Below, in pieces: positions 34,491-46,368 of a DNA stretch of 64,000 nucleotides. This DNA comes from Parapristionchus giblindavisi. Lineage: Eukaryota; Nematoda; Chromadorea; Rhabditida; Diplogasteridae. The stretch spans positions 62,001-126,000 of the forward strand of contig CALSFV010000365.1 in assembly GCA_943737045.1 (NCBI GenBank), in the 5' to 3' direction. Under the pieces are notes generated by a model, which was not told the DNA's origin, made no database searches, and saw only the letters and a list, made by a program, of their open reading frames with translations. The stretch's first letter is position 1, and each line of letters starts with the position of its first letter. A program made the translations under genes and the position numbers.

Positions 34491-36481
34491 CAAGGGAACT
34501 ATCTCAGCTCGCGGAAAGCAAACTGGATGAAAATTTGCATAGACATAGCCGAACGTGTTACAAGATCATTGGTGAAGTCTAAAAATTCTGGCGTGCAATA
34601 GCCTAGCCAGAAAATGGATCCAAAGTTTGGTCACATTTGCAGAAACTCCGCCTGTAAACTATTTTTCAATGTATGTTTTGTTCCCTGGGTGAAGATAACA
34701 AGTGAAGCGGTGGTATAGTGGCCATTATCTTGGGTATCTTACCGAAAAATCGTTTACAGGCAGAGTTTCTGCAAATGTGACCAAACTTTGGACCCATTTT
34801 CTGGCTCGGCTATTGGACGCCAGAATTTTTAGACTTCACCAATGATCTTGTAACACGTTCAGCTACAGTACCGTCCAAAAGTATACCAAAAAGTACATTT
34901 TTCGTCATAACTTTTTTCAAACTCAACCGATCCTGTCCAGCTTTTCAGAGACTATTTTGAGAGTGTTTTTACGCGTTTTCCACAAATAAACACGCCAGTT
35001 GAACTCTTACGGTAAAATTTATTTCGAATTTATCAAAAGTCGCAAAAGTGAGATTTTCGTTTTCTTCGTTTTCTTCATAGTTTCTTCACTTATTTCGCTA
35101 CCGATATGTGTTATATCATTTTAAAACTATGTCACGGCCTCTTGGGAGCAATATTCAACCGATATCCGTACTAGAATCCTTTCGTCGTGAACGTCAGATG
35201 GCTCCGTCCGCAGCCCCCTGCGCAGCTGTTGCGGATGTCTGTTTCGATTATCCCCATGGTCATCATAGCTCCAATCTATGCTCAAACAATGAAGAAGATT
35301 AATGGACGACCTCTCAAGACGAGTACGACCCCTGATCGTCTGATTGCCCGCATCCAGAAAGAGAATCCGACGCTCAATGCAACGGACACCAAGCAAGAAA
35401 CGGCGGAATTTCAACAATTTTGGATTCCTAAAGCTTCTAAACTTGGCTGAAACGATTTTTAAGGGAAGGAAATGGGTATCCAGGATATTGACGTACACCT
35501 CCTTCTTAACAATTCCCTTTATATGATACACGGGACCAACCCCCATCTACATAGAAACAACCCCACAATATCGACGATCTGAATTGGACCCCACAACAGT
35601 GGTAGCTGGTCGTATTCTCAGACGAAAACAAGTTGCTGATGATTGGTACGGTGGGAATAGATCATTTCGTCATCCGGTTAACACTAGATTTGATGGAAAC
35701 TACCAGCTGCTCACTTTGAAGCTTGGAGGAGTATCGTTGATTTTGTGGGGTTATTTCTCGGCAGTTGGGGTTGGTCCCCTGGACCATGTGAAGGGAGTTA
35801 TGGGGAAGGAGGACTATACTGATATCTTAGAGACCTATTTCCTTCCCTCAAACGTCTTTTAACTGAAGTTAGAAGCTTCACAGATCTCAATTTGGTGAAA
35901 TTCCTCAAGTTCTTGCTTGGTGTCGATTGCAGTGAGCCTCGAGTTCTCCATCGCGACGCGGGTAATCAGATGATAAGATTTCGTAGGCGTCTTGAGAGGT
36001 CGCCCATTAGTCCTTTTCATTGTTTGGACACGGATTGGAGTTCTAATGACCTTGGGGATAGCCGAAACAGACATCCGAAACAGCTGCGGAGGGGGCTGCG
36101 GACGGAGCCATCTGACGTTCACGACGAAATTATTCTAGCACGGATATAGGTGGAATATTGCTCCCAAGAGGCCGTGGCATGGTTTTAAAATAATATAACA
36201 CAAACTGGTAACGAAATGAGTGAAGAACTCCGAAGAAAACGAAAATCTGACTTTTGAGAAATTCGCAATTAATTTTACCGTAAGAGTTCAACCGGGGTGT
36301 TTATTTGTGCAAAACACGTAAAAACACTCTCAAAATATTCCCTGAAAAGGTGGGCAGGATCGGTTGAGTTTGAAAAAAGTTATGACGAAAAATGTACTTT
36401 TTGGTATACTTTTGGACGGTACTGTATGTCTATGCAAATTTTTATCCAGTTTGCTTTCCGCGAGCTGAGATAGTTCCCTTG
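34491..36481. mobile_element. CAAGGG-ended MITE interrupted by a Tc1-like element
   Basis: Outer ends CAAGGGAACTATCTCAGCTC and complement, with TTA at 34488-34490 and 36482-36484. The sites near 47757 and 63028 (AATAAACTTA then TAAAG) are the empty alleles in spacers 2 and 3. When 34866-36424 is set aside, the remaining 34491-34865 plus 36427-36481 is a continuous palindrome of about 430 bp, the size of the elements at 7260 and 25226. Confidence 0.9.
34866..36424. mobile_element. Tc1/mariner-like foldback derivative
   Basis: Ends CAGTACCGTCCAAAAGTATA and complement, flanked by TA (34864-34865, 36425-36426), as expected for Tc1/mariner. Fragments of the transposase are visible: an HTH piece GRPLKTSTTPDRLIARI on + at about 35310-35350 and a paired piece on - near 36000; a catalytic-core piece with GGVSLILWGYFSAVGVGPL on + at 35728-35785, and a shorter one (MGVGPVYHIKGIVKKE) on - near 35500-35546. 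The halves face each other and no continuous transposase remains. Confidence 0.8.
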
Positions 36482-37086
36482 TTAGTAAAAGCTCTATTAT
36501 TTGCGCCACCGTTAAGCCTTTCCGCAAAAGTATTAATTTTCCCTTGCTCGATATGTTATTTATAAAAAAAATTTAAAAAATAATAATTCTTTGCTAGCTA
36601 TGTTGTGGCATCGTATTTTATATAATTCATAGCGACATCAATTGTTCACTATAATCGTTGTAACGCATAAATTTATTACTATTAATAAAAAGTCGGTCAA
36701 AGTGAAGGGAACAATTATGTATCTTCTACAATACTTTACAACAGCAAAGAGGTGAGATATGATAACAACGAGAGCGATTTGTCACCAGACGAATAGAGTA
36801 AGAATCGTAGAGATCACAAACTCGCGAATTGGGCAAATAAATAACGGGCAAACAATTTGTTGGGCATATATCTCGAAAAGAAAAATTTAGCGAAATTTAT
36901 TAACAAAACACATTAATGGGTAGAAATGGAGTAGCGATCTAACAAAGGCCCATTATTAAAAGAGCTCAGAGCAAATAGAGAAATTCTTCAAAACAAAAAA
37001 CAAAAACAATATCAATATATAGCGTATAGATTATAACATACACATAGAGAAAACGGAATGATAAAGCAAACAGCACAGAAGCTTAA

Positions 37087-37454
37087 AGAAGGCGACCCAC
37101 GAGTTTTTTCGTGACTAAACCGGCCAGACAGAACTATTCATCACATCTCCTTGTATACAAAACAATTTCCTCTAAAATTTTTGATGCCCCAGAATACCGT
37201 AATTCGAACTTAAAGTTCATTGATAGGTATGCCCAGGGAAAGGCGCGAGTTTTTGAAATTGAAGCACAAATGTATAGAAAATTGCAAACGGGAATCGAAC
37301 CCGCGTGGCGCGGTTATAAGCGCTGACTACTAACCACTGAGCCACACGCTCTACGCGTTCAACCAGTCAAATCTAATAGAGAACAGAATATCACTTCCTA
37401 TGTTCCACGTTCTTCATATCAATAGTACAGCCCAAATCTCGTGGGTCCCCTTCT
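37087..37454 (-). mobile_element. TTAA-flanked TIR element with tRNA-like interior (2)
   Basis: Ends AGAAGGCGACCCACGAG / CTCGTGGGTCCCCTTCT, TTAA at 37083-37086 and 37455-37458. On the minus strand an A-box-like TGGCTCAGTGGTTAGTA (37328-37344) and B box GGTTCGATTCC (37291-37301) form a tRNA-like body with a paired T arm (CGGG/CCCG). The empty site is present in spacer 2 at about 48365. Ends and target match the element at 27676-28015 (shared GACCC-CGA). Confidence 0.85.
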
Positions 37455-37812
37455 TTAAATTATTTGATCATGGTTAACGTATAGGCTGGAAGAAGAGCAA
37501 AGGTGTCGATAGAAAAGGGTCAATTGGGAAAATGAGAGAAACGAAAAGACAAAATTAAAAACAGTGTGGAAAACGAGGAGAGTATGGTAATTTTTGTGTT
37601 CTTTCTTTTATAATAAGAAATGGACAAAACATCACATGAAAATGATACTAGACATCAACTAGACATAAATTATAAAAGGAACAGCATGCACATACAGATT
37701 AGAATTATTGTATGAGAATAAAAATGTCAGGAAGGAAATCACTACGAAATATTACTAAAAGTTATGGCTATTTGCCACCCTCTCGACACTTCTTCTCTGT
37801 CGCAAGCGAGCT

Positions 37813-40800
37813 CTAACGACGCACAACTTGAACAGATCTTCGGGTTGTTCTAGGACGAGAATCGTCCAATACTGCAAGCAGATCCTCGGGCTTCGACTGG
37901 AAATTAATAAAATACTATTTTTATATATAATAATAATAATTTTTTAAAAATGAAATGGCTTACATCAACCTCAGGTTGATCTGGTTTCGAAGAGTGTTTG
38001 GTGCCCTTGAAGAAGCAGATGAGATATTCTCCCGTACACTGAAATGTATAAGATATTTATTCATTAAAGCAGCCAAGGGATTTTTCTTGTGATCATGATG
38101 ATAAGTAATAAGTAACATCGAATAAATCAGCTTTTAAAAACCCAAAAAAATATACAAATATATATTGATTTAAAAAATACTGCATGAATTTTCTTACCCT
38201 CATAATGCGATCGACAATATGCAATTGTTTTTTGCGGAAGATTACAATTTAAGTGATAAACAACAATTCTTCTAAATCGACCATCCATATTTCGAAAATC
38301 GAAGCTCTAAAAATCCTCGCCGAAAAGGAATGCAAAAAGATTTAGCCCGGGATGATCTTTGATTTTTTTCTAGCGAAATCATACATAATAATCGTTGTGC
38401 AAATCGTGGTAGTCCCCTGCTGTCAAGCGGAATACAACCGACACCTCATTTTTTATTACAAAGAGCATAATTTAAGAGGCATGCTCCCTAAGACTCGATC
38501 ATATTCGACCACCCCCGGACACGTGCGCTAGCAATGGGAACTGGGGGTCCATACTTGGGTGTTAGGAGTGTCACCGGCCCTGATTACACAAAACAGCAGA
38601 AATTTCCTGTTTGTGCCCTCAGGCTATTAGAAAAATTAATTTAAGTGCAAAAACGTTTAAAAATCATAATTTCTCAAATTGTTGAGATAAATTCCAAATA
38701 TCATTTGCGATGCGTCTAGGGTGCACAGAGCTTGCTAATTCACTATTAGCATCGAATGTGCGTTGATTCCTAAACCACTTTTTTTACTTAAAATTTTTGT
38801 TTTTTCGGACAAATTATTGCTTGTTGTAGATTGCTGCAAAGATTTCCGACCAGGTATTGTAGCCTAAGCAATTCTGCATTGATTTCACTTAAAACCGGGT
38901 TCTTCCCGTTAGACCATCTTGCCGAAATTTTCGCTCGAATTTCCGTCATCGATGGTTTTCCCGAACAAATGTATTTTCCAAACGTATTTTCCAAACGATT
39001 GGTGCGGAATTGTGGTCTACACAAGGTTTCGAAGTGAGGCCAGTCAAATGACACAAGAAGCCCATCACTTGGATCAATTTGAAAATTTCGATTTTCATGA
39101 CCCGGGGGTCATGGTCTGAAAATTTTCAAAATTTCTCAAGTTTGAAATGTTTTCATTTCTGCGGCTTATTGTGAAGTATTGATGCTGTGAATAATATTTA
39201 TCCAATGCTCAATGGCTGATCTATCCTTTCAACCATTTTTTTGAAAATTTTCATTCTGATTGCGTGCGAAAAATCAGAATTGTGTTTGAATCAGTTTCCA
39301 ACTTGCTTTCTGTAACATTCTGTCATAGTACTATACAATATACATAATCAATATGAGAATTGTTCATTTTCGAAAATTCAGAAAATTAAATTTGAGTGCC
39401 TACTTTCACGGTAAATTTTTGAAATATTGCAGTTTGTCGACTCGAATGCTGCGACAATGAGCAAATGACAATGACAATGTGAAGTTTCACGATGAGTAAA
39501 CATAGTAGAACTGAAATCCCGGCATTTGGCTCACTTTTGAAAAATCGATTTCCATGACCCCGGGTTCATGGCAAAAAAATTGAATTTTCGAAAATGAACG
39601 ATTTTCAAATTGATTATGTATATTGTAAAGTACTATGACAGAATGTTACAGAAATCAAGTTGGAAACTGATTCAAACACAATTCTGATTTTTCGCACGCA
39701 ATCAGAATGAAAATTTTCAAAAAATTGGTTGAAAGGATAGATCAGCCATTGAGCATTGGATGAATATTATTCACATCATTGGTACTTCACAATAAGCCGC
39801 ATAAATGAAAACATTTCAAACTTGAGAAATTTCGAAATTTTCGGACCATGACCCCCGGGTCATGAAAATCGAAATTTTCAAATTGATCCAAGTGATGGGC
39901 TTCTTGTGTCATTTGACTGGCCTCACCTCGAAACTTTGTGTAGACCACAATTCCGCACCAATCGTTTGGAAAATACGTTTGGAAAATACATTTGTTCGGG
40001 AAAACCATCGATGACGGAAATTCGAGCGAAAATTTCGGCAAGATGGTCTAACGGGAAGAACCCGGTTTTAAGTGAAATCAATGCAGAATTGCTTAGGCTA
40101 CAATACCTGGTCGGAAATCTTTGCAGCAATCTACAACAAGCAATAATTTGTCCGAAAAAACAAAAATTTTAAGTAAAAAAGTGGTTTAGGAATCAACGCA
40201 CATTCGATGCTAATAGTGAATTAGCAAGCTCTGTGCACCCTAGACGCATCGCAAATGATATTTGGAATTTATCTCAACAATTTGAGAAATTATGATTTTT
40301 AAACGTTTTTGCACTTAAATTAATTTTTCTAATAGCCTGAGGGCACAAACAGGAAATTTCTGCTGTTTTGTGTAATAAGGGCCGGTGACACTCCTAACAC
40401 CCAAGTATGGACCCCCAGTTCCCATTGCTAGCGCACGTGTCCGGGGGTGGTCGAGTCTTAATGACCATCTCTCTTAAACGAAAAAAAAAACGATTTTTCT
40501 ACATCGACTACTTATATAAAAATAATTCGGTGAGGGCACCGAAAATGTATGATGCCAAAAAACAACGAAAGAGGCGCTCACCTTGCTGGTAGTTTCATGA
40601 TGCTTCAGGTCACTTTCACAGGTAGAGACGATGGGACACTCGGTGCATTCGAACCAGCAACATTCCTGAAATTAGGCAAAATTGATGGAAAAATGAGAAA
40701 AACATGAAATTTTAAAAGACCATGAAATTTGAAATTACAAAAACTGAAATTGCTTAAAGTTTTCAAAAAGATACTTTCTGCATCGAACTGGCATGGCCAC

Positions 40801-43800
40801 ACCGTAAGTGTCTGAATTGCTTGGTGGCGGTGCGGAATTTTCTGTATTCCTGAAAGTAAATAATAATAATAACAATAATAATAAACTTTATGCGGGCAAA
40901 AAGAATAAATTGAAATATTTACGAGTGACGATTGATTATGGGTGTAAAATATGTGTTTCGATTGGTACATGCTGATCATCACTGTCGAAACATTTTAAAA
41001 TTTTTTTAAAAAACAGCAGTTTTCAAATATTTATCATTATCAATATTATTACCCCACATATGATGCAAGAGGTCAAAGGAAGTTTCTCCACATTGTCCGC
41101 TCCCTCCATATGGGCTTTCTAAAATTATTTATAATTTGTTCCATTGACATTAGTTTGCTGTTTTTTTCTTCTGTCCTTATATAAAATCACAACAAATATT
41201 TTGCATAATGATGTAAAACAACAAAATTTTTTTTATTTTTTTGTAATTAATAAATATTATTATTATTAAATTGCGCGCTTACATAATACTTGACACACTC
41301 TTCATTGACGAAGAAAGTCATATTCTCCACAGCGCATATCTGGAAATTAATCAAAAATTCAATTCCGTAATTTCGAGTCCAAAACTCGGGAAAATAAAAG
41401 AAAAGAGGCGAGAAAGTGTGTGCAAAACGAGGAGAGTTTTCTCTGCTTTTCAATTCTTTTCGTGTCTTTTAAAGGAACATCCCAAGATGATTTTACTCTC
41501 CGCTTTGGTAATACTCTCTCGTAGACAAAGAAAGCGAGAGAGCGTTGCCAGAACGGAGAGTTTCAAATGAGCCTGGGGTATGGCTTTTAAGCGAACCGAT
41601 CGATCCTTTTTCGTTTGATGATGATCGATTTCGTGTCTCTCCGTCATCTCCCTTCCACAGCCACAACGAAATCCAGCCGCACACTGCAAATTGTTCAACA
41701 ATTATTTTTTTTCTAAAAAAAGCTACATACAGCACAGTAGTGCAAAATGTCCTATTAGAAATGGACGCTCATTTCAAATGGAAGATCAACTGTTGTACTG
41801 TTACAGTATAACTTTTTATCAAATAATGAAGATCGTATACTATGTTATCTTCATTGTTTTTATCAAGATCCGCAGTTACAATTGAAAACTATTTGTGAAG
41901 GTTAGGCTAAGCAATTCATACATACTATTATTAGTTGAGAAATATTCAAACATATTTGTCAGAGTGTGCATGCATTTTTAACACTGCAGCCACCCTTTGT
42001 GCATGTGATACCGGGGACCCCCCGGATCTCCTCGAATTTTTGTGCTGTCGAGATTGAATGTCAGCTGTGAAAATTGTTACTATTGTTTTCCCCTTTACTT
42101 GACCTATTTTATATTGGAAATTTTGGCATTTTTGAAAATTTTCAACTATGTAAATTATGCTAAAAAAATTAGAAATGCCGATCGCACTCGAGTTCTTCAA
42201 ATTTTTCGCGCGGCATTTGCCGAAAATTAATAATTTCAATATTCGTTCTCGATCTGTTCATAAAAATCCAAACTATCCTTAGTAATATTCACTATCGACA
42301 TAACAATAATTCGAGATCTGGGGGGATTCCCGGGATCACATGCACGAAGGGAGATTCTGCGGGGCTGTATATCAAAAGAAATACCTTATACATAGCATTC
42401 TTGTGAGCCGTGTTCATATGGTACAGCATGCGCTGCCACCACGGAATCTGCTTCTGAAATAGAGCACTTATCGATAAGACGCTAACTTCGTTAACGCTAT
42501 GAACTTAGAAGTTAAGTCAATAAGGTCAGGTCAGGAATAATTAGGCTAAGTCTCTAAGTAGGTGCCTAAGCAAGGGCTAGGAACAGTTAAATCACTAATG
42601 ACATACCTCACAGATTGGACAATCGTACTTTACAATGGCTTTTCTCGCTCGTTTCCGTTGAGGACCTAGACTTGATCGGCGCTTCTCAACCTGATTTATC
42701 GTTTAGTGGTCATACATTTTCATAGATCCATAATACGAGGGCTCATTTTCAGTCACTTGAGGCGAAAATTAGCTAAAAATGACGATTTTTGAGCGAAAAA
42801 TAACGAATTTTCTAAAACGACCAATATTTTCGAACTCTCATCTTTTTACGCGCTCTCTTGTCTCATTTTGTTTTCTTTACGTGACTTTTGAATACAACAT
42901 AAGTGATTTTATGGGGATTTATTCCCTTATATGAGCAGGAATATTTTCCCCGGGGATACTTTGGACAGGGAATTTTTTTTTGAATTATATGATACTTACC
43001 GAGGCTGACTTGGGAGCCGTCGGAGTAGGCTCTTGTCTTTCTAATACAGGAGGTGCTGAATTGTCGACCTGGAGAACGTTAAAAATTACGACAGTAGCAA
43101 AAAATGATGTTTTCTGGCACTTATTCCAACCCATTTTAACAACCAATAAGCTTATTATATTAATATAATACTACTGTTCAAATTTGGATTTTTTCAACTT
43201 TTATAGGAAATTGTATCGCACTGTACATGGATGCTGTACCAGCGTGGTCGAATAAGTGAAAATTTAGAGCGATGTTTAATCAGATTTTAAAATTTGCCAG
43301 GAAATTCAAAAATAAAATCCCCTACCATAACATTATCGAAATTCGATTTGATATCGCTTGGTGCAGATTCAGTATCGAATAGCATCTGTAATTGTTCATT
43401 ATCAAAAATATGCCTTCAAAATAACGTCAGTTCATGATTCGCTTACCGATTCTTCAGGCGCGACCACGGTATTCTCATCGTTATTCTGAAATTAATCAAT
43501 GTTATTACAAAAACCAGTTCGTGATCGGCTTACAGTAGTAGCTACAGTAACTTCTTCAACCGCCACGGGCAGTGGAACAAACTCTTCAGCTTCAACGGTC
43601 TCCCGTTTCACATTGAACTCCTGAAAAATCGTATGTTACTGTATCATTTCGATATTATTGACTTGATAAATCGAAGATAAATTGATAGATCAATAAATAG
43701 ACAACCTCAGTCAGATCAACTACTTCGAGTTCCGTCTTGATGAAGCGTCTATGCAGGGGCTGAAATTTATTTATTGATTTTTTTTCAAAAGATTTCATTT

Positions 43801-46368
43801 ATTGATTTTTTCTGATGATAGTCTCTTACCGTATCTGAACTAGGCGTGGCAAATCCCTCGTGGAGTTCCGAAGTGTTTATGGACGGAGCAGGTGAGTTGG
43901 CCTTAATTTCGCAAACTTAGGAACTTATAATTAAGTCGTTAAGTCAACTTAAAACCTTAATAGTAAGTCATGCGACTTAAACACGTTAGGCAACACTTAC
44001 AGCATTCGGAGCGAGTCGTTGACAGAATGTCGACATTGCCTCGATGACACACTCCGCCAGTCCAAAGAGAAGTGTACACTGCTTGTCCGTACTATAAAAA
44101 AAGAATTAAAATATTCTTAATTTCGGATTATGATATCGATAATTTAGATAGCTATAATTGATCTTTTTCAGGTCTTAAAATTGTGAAATTATAATTTATT
44201 TAGTTCTAGAAATCTTACGTCTCCGTCTGTGCTTTGTAAGCCTTTTTCAGCTGACTCTTCACATCTCTGAGTGGAATCGATAATGCCTGAAAATCCAATT
44301 ATTGATGTTTTAATCACCATTTTTCCAGTATCAGATATAGAGCCCCTGGCCGAAACAGCAAATTTCAATATTATATAATATATATAAAGTACGTTTGCGT
44401 GTTTTTCAAGCAATACTTAAAATTTACGTATTCCTAATTTCATTCCATACGATATTTCCTTGTTGTGAACAAAAATTGAGAAGTTCATCTTTTCTATGTT
44501 AAATGTAAAAGGTAGAGTCCTGCTGGTGAGGACCAGCGAAAATTCAAAAACCAGTGAAAAATTGAATTTTTGGTAAAACAAAGTCAAACCTTATTAGTGC
44601 ATCCAACATCAACGGCCGCTCTGAGAACGTGGATAGTTCTGAAGATCACCGCGTAGATCGGTTCATCCGTCGCGATGTATTGCTCGTATGCCTGCAAATA
44701 ATCAATACTTTAATATTGGTTACGGTAATCATATTGTAATCGATACTGTGCTCCGGTTAAGGCAACAATACTGCAATCGAAATTGTACTGTGGTTACGGT
44801 AACAATACTGTAATCAACACCATACTATGTACTATGGTTACGGTAAGAATACAGAAAAAAACAGATCAACCGCATAGCTTCTTCTCACCTCATTTACCCA
44901 TTGCTCTATCGATCTACCGAATCCGGTTTCGTCGACTTTCTGCAAGAGATCCAATAAGATATGCAGGACATCCTTCACAAGACTTATATAACAGATATCC
45001 CCGATCCCATCCCCGACTCTGGTATTTTGCCACTTAAAGTCTACTTAAACTTTCCCACTTTAAGTAGACTTTAAGTAAACTTAAAGTGAGACGTAAGTCT
45101 ACTTAAAGTGGTGTGGTATACTGTAATGCATTTCGTCAAATGTTCTTTCACTTAAAGTTTACTTAAAGTCTACTTAAAGTCTGTGACGTAGTTTAAGTAG
45201 ACTTTAAGTGGCAAAATACCAGAGGATGCGTTCATTTGAAGGAATAAAATATTATTATTATATTATTATTATTATATCCATTTTGCAGATTAGATGCATG
45301 TGCAAGAGAGTTAACATATGAAGAGCGTTCATTCAAAATGCCAAACAAATGATATTATGGTGCACCATAGTGTTTTATAAGCGTAAAGGTACAGGTGCAA
45401 TCTGTTATTTAAGGCACACGGAGTCCTGTGGGTGTTAGGCCTAGGCCTTTTAGGCCATGTAGGGCCCAAAGTAATCCACTTACCAAAGTCGACATTATCT
45501 GTCTGAAGATCGATATCAAAGCCTTCATCACGCACTCCGAAATGCCGATTATGAAATGACGTTGCGTGTCTTGTCTGAGGAAAATCAATATCATCGAATT
45601 ATCGATTGTATAAAAATCAAAGAATACCTATGATTTTCCTCTTTGACGTGGATTTTCCGCAGCTCTCCCTGAATATCTCTGAGCGCGGTAGTGATTGCCT
45701 GAGAGAATATTGATTATTGTTAATTGATTGATTATCGATTTTTTAAAGCTGGGATAGCGAATCAATCGATATCCACACAGTATGGCATTATGTTATTGCA
45801 GTTACTGTACTGGGATGTTTTGCGGATTTGTTTTGAATTTTTTTAAACTTATATGTTTTCCCAAAACAATGCTTCCTGAAAGTAGGCTAAAACGATACCC
45901 CAAAACGTCTAGTTCCTGCAAGCAGTTACAAAGCGTCATACTCCCTCATAATTTAATATTTAAATTTCATTCAATTTCGTAATTTCATAATTAAATTTCA
46001 TTCAATTTCATAATTAAATTTCATTCAATTTCATAATTTCATAATTAAATTTTAAAAATTTCATATTTTAAATTTCATAATGTCACTTACAAATTCATTG
46101 CATTCAACTTCGACGGATGCCCTCAGCAGATCTATCGTGCGAAAAATGACCGCGTAGATGGGATCATCATTCGCGATGAACTCCTCATTGGCCTGGAAAA
46201 TCGATATCAGGATTACTGTAGTCTTTGGTACGGTTGCATAAGCCCCACACGGTCGGGTCAGGATATGGTAAACACTTAGATTACGGTAGGATGAGGTTAC
46301 GGTAAACTCACATCATTGGCCCAATCATCGATCGTCCGATTGCTCGACTCGTCGCTGGCTTGAAGCAT
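37813..46368 (-). CDS. Array gene copy 2: zinc-finger protein with duplicated N-terminal module
   Basis: Exons in transcript order (minus strand): 46312-46368, 46091-46192, 45628-45698, 45484-45574, 44889-44939, 44590-44691, 44219-44286, 44001-44091, 43830-43901, 43706-43759, 43534-43620, 43447-43485, 43326-43385, 43000-43068, 42607-42690, 42385-42453, 41283-41339, 41053-41118, 40775-40849, 40582-40665, 37964-38038, 37813-37896. Total 1608 nt, 535 residues, in frame throughout.

The order of modules and all intron phases match copy 1. Exon 15 is 28 codons instead of 34 and begins after an ATCAG acceptor that copy 1 has lost. Finger residues are kept (for example YDCPICE followed by H-x4-H in exon 16). 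Intron 20 is expanded by a 2 kb palindrome (38476-40473). Open frame and kept splice sites suggest it is expressed or recently was. Confidence 0.85.
38476..40473. mobile_element. 2 kb palindromic TTAA element in intron 20 of copy 2
   Basis: TTAA at 38472-38475 and 40474-40477; copy 3 has the empty site (GCATAATTTAAACG near 49378). Arms of about 900 bp are nearly perfect inverted copies around a unique centre of about 200 bp (39387-39584). Outer ends GAGGCATGCTCCC and GAGAGATGGTCAT are less alike than the parts just inside (TAAGACTCGA). Each arm contains the same 88-codon open frame (38788-39054 minus, 39906-40172 plus), a consequence of the palindrome; no transposase recognised. Confidence 0.85.
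41473..41586. mobile_element. TTAA-flanked MITE in intron 16 of copy 2
   Basis: A 114-bp member of the AGG...-ended family, TTAA at 41469-41472 and 41587-41590. The same insertion is at 50395-50508 in copy 3 and missing from copy 1. Confidence 0.75.
41993..42351. mobile_element. CCCTTTGTGCATG-ended MITE in intron 16 of copy 2
   Basis: A 359-bp element with ends CCCTTTGTGCATGTGATACC and CCCTTCGTGCATGTGATCCC (read inward). An orthologous copy of equal length is at 50931-51289 in copy 3; copy 1 lacks it. Target duplication not clear. Confidence 0.75.
45016..45224. mobile_element. ACTCTGGTATTT MITE in intron 4 of copy 2
   Basis: An intact 209-bp palindrome, ends ACTCTGGTATTTTGCCACTT and complement. 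Copies 1 and 3 have at this place a different repeat (about 31575-31680 and 56490-56600, with TCGTACACCACAAGGG). Confidence 0.8.

Larger units (their letters stand above)
32983..37812. other. Spacer between array copies 1 and 2
   Basis: No gene accepted. Its pieces recur in spacer 2 (46369-48724) and partly in spacer 3 (57862-63809), so it belongs to the duplicated unit. It contains a purine tract (33640-33780), the interrupted MITE 34491-36481 and the tRNA-like element 37087-37454. Compared with spacer 2, purine-tract length differs. Confidence 0.65.

Noticed and set aside
37284..37350. A true tRNA gene on the minus strand
   Set aside because: The A and B boxes and T arm are good, but the acceptor stem does not pair and the sequence is embedded in a TIR element.
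38788..40172. The 88-codon frame in both arms of the 2 kb palindrome as a duplicated gene
   Set aside because: The two frames are the same sequence mirrored by the palindrome; no start context, splice sites or family match.
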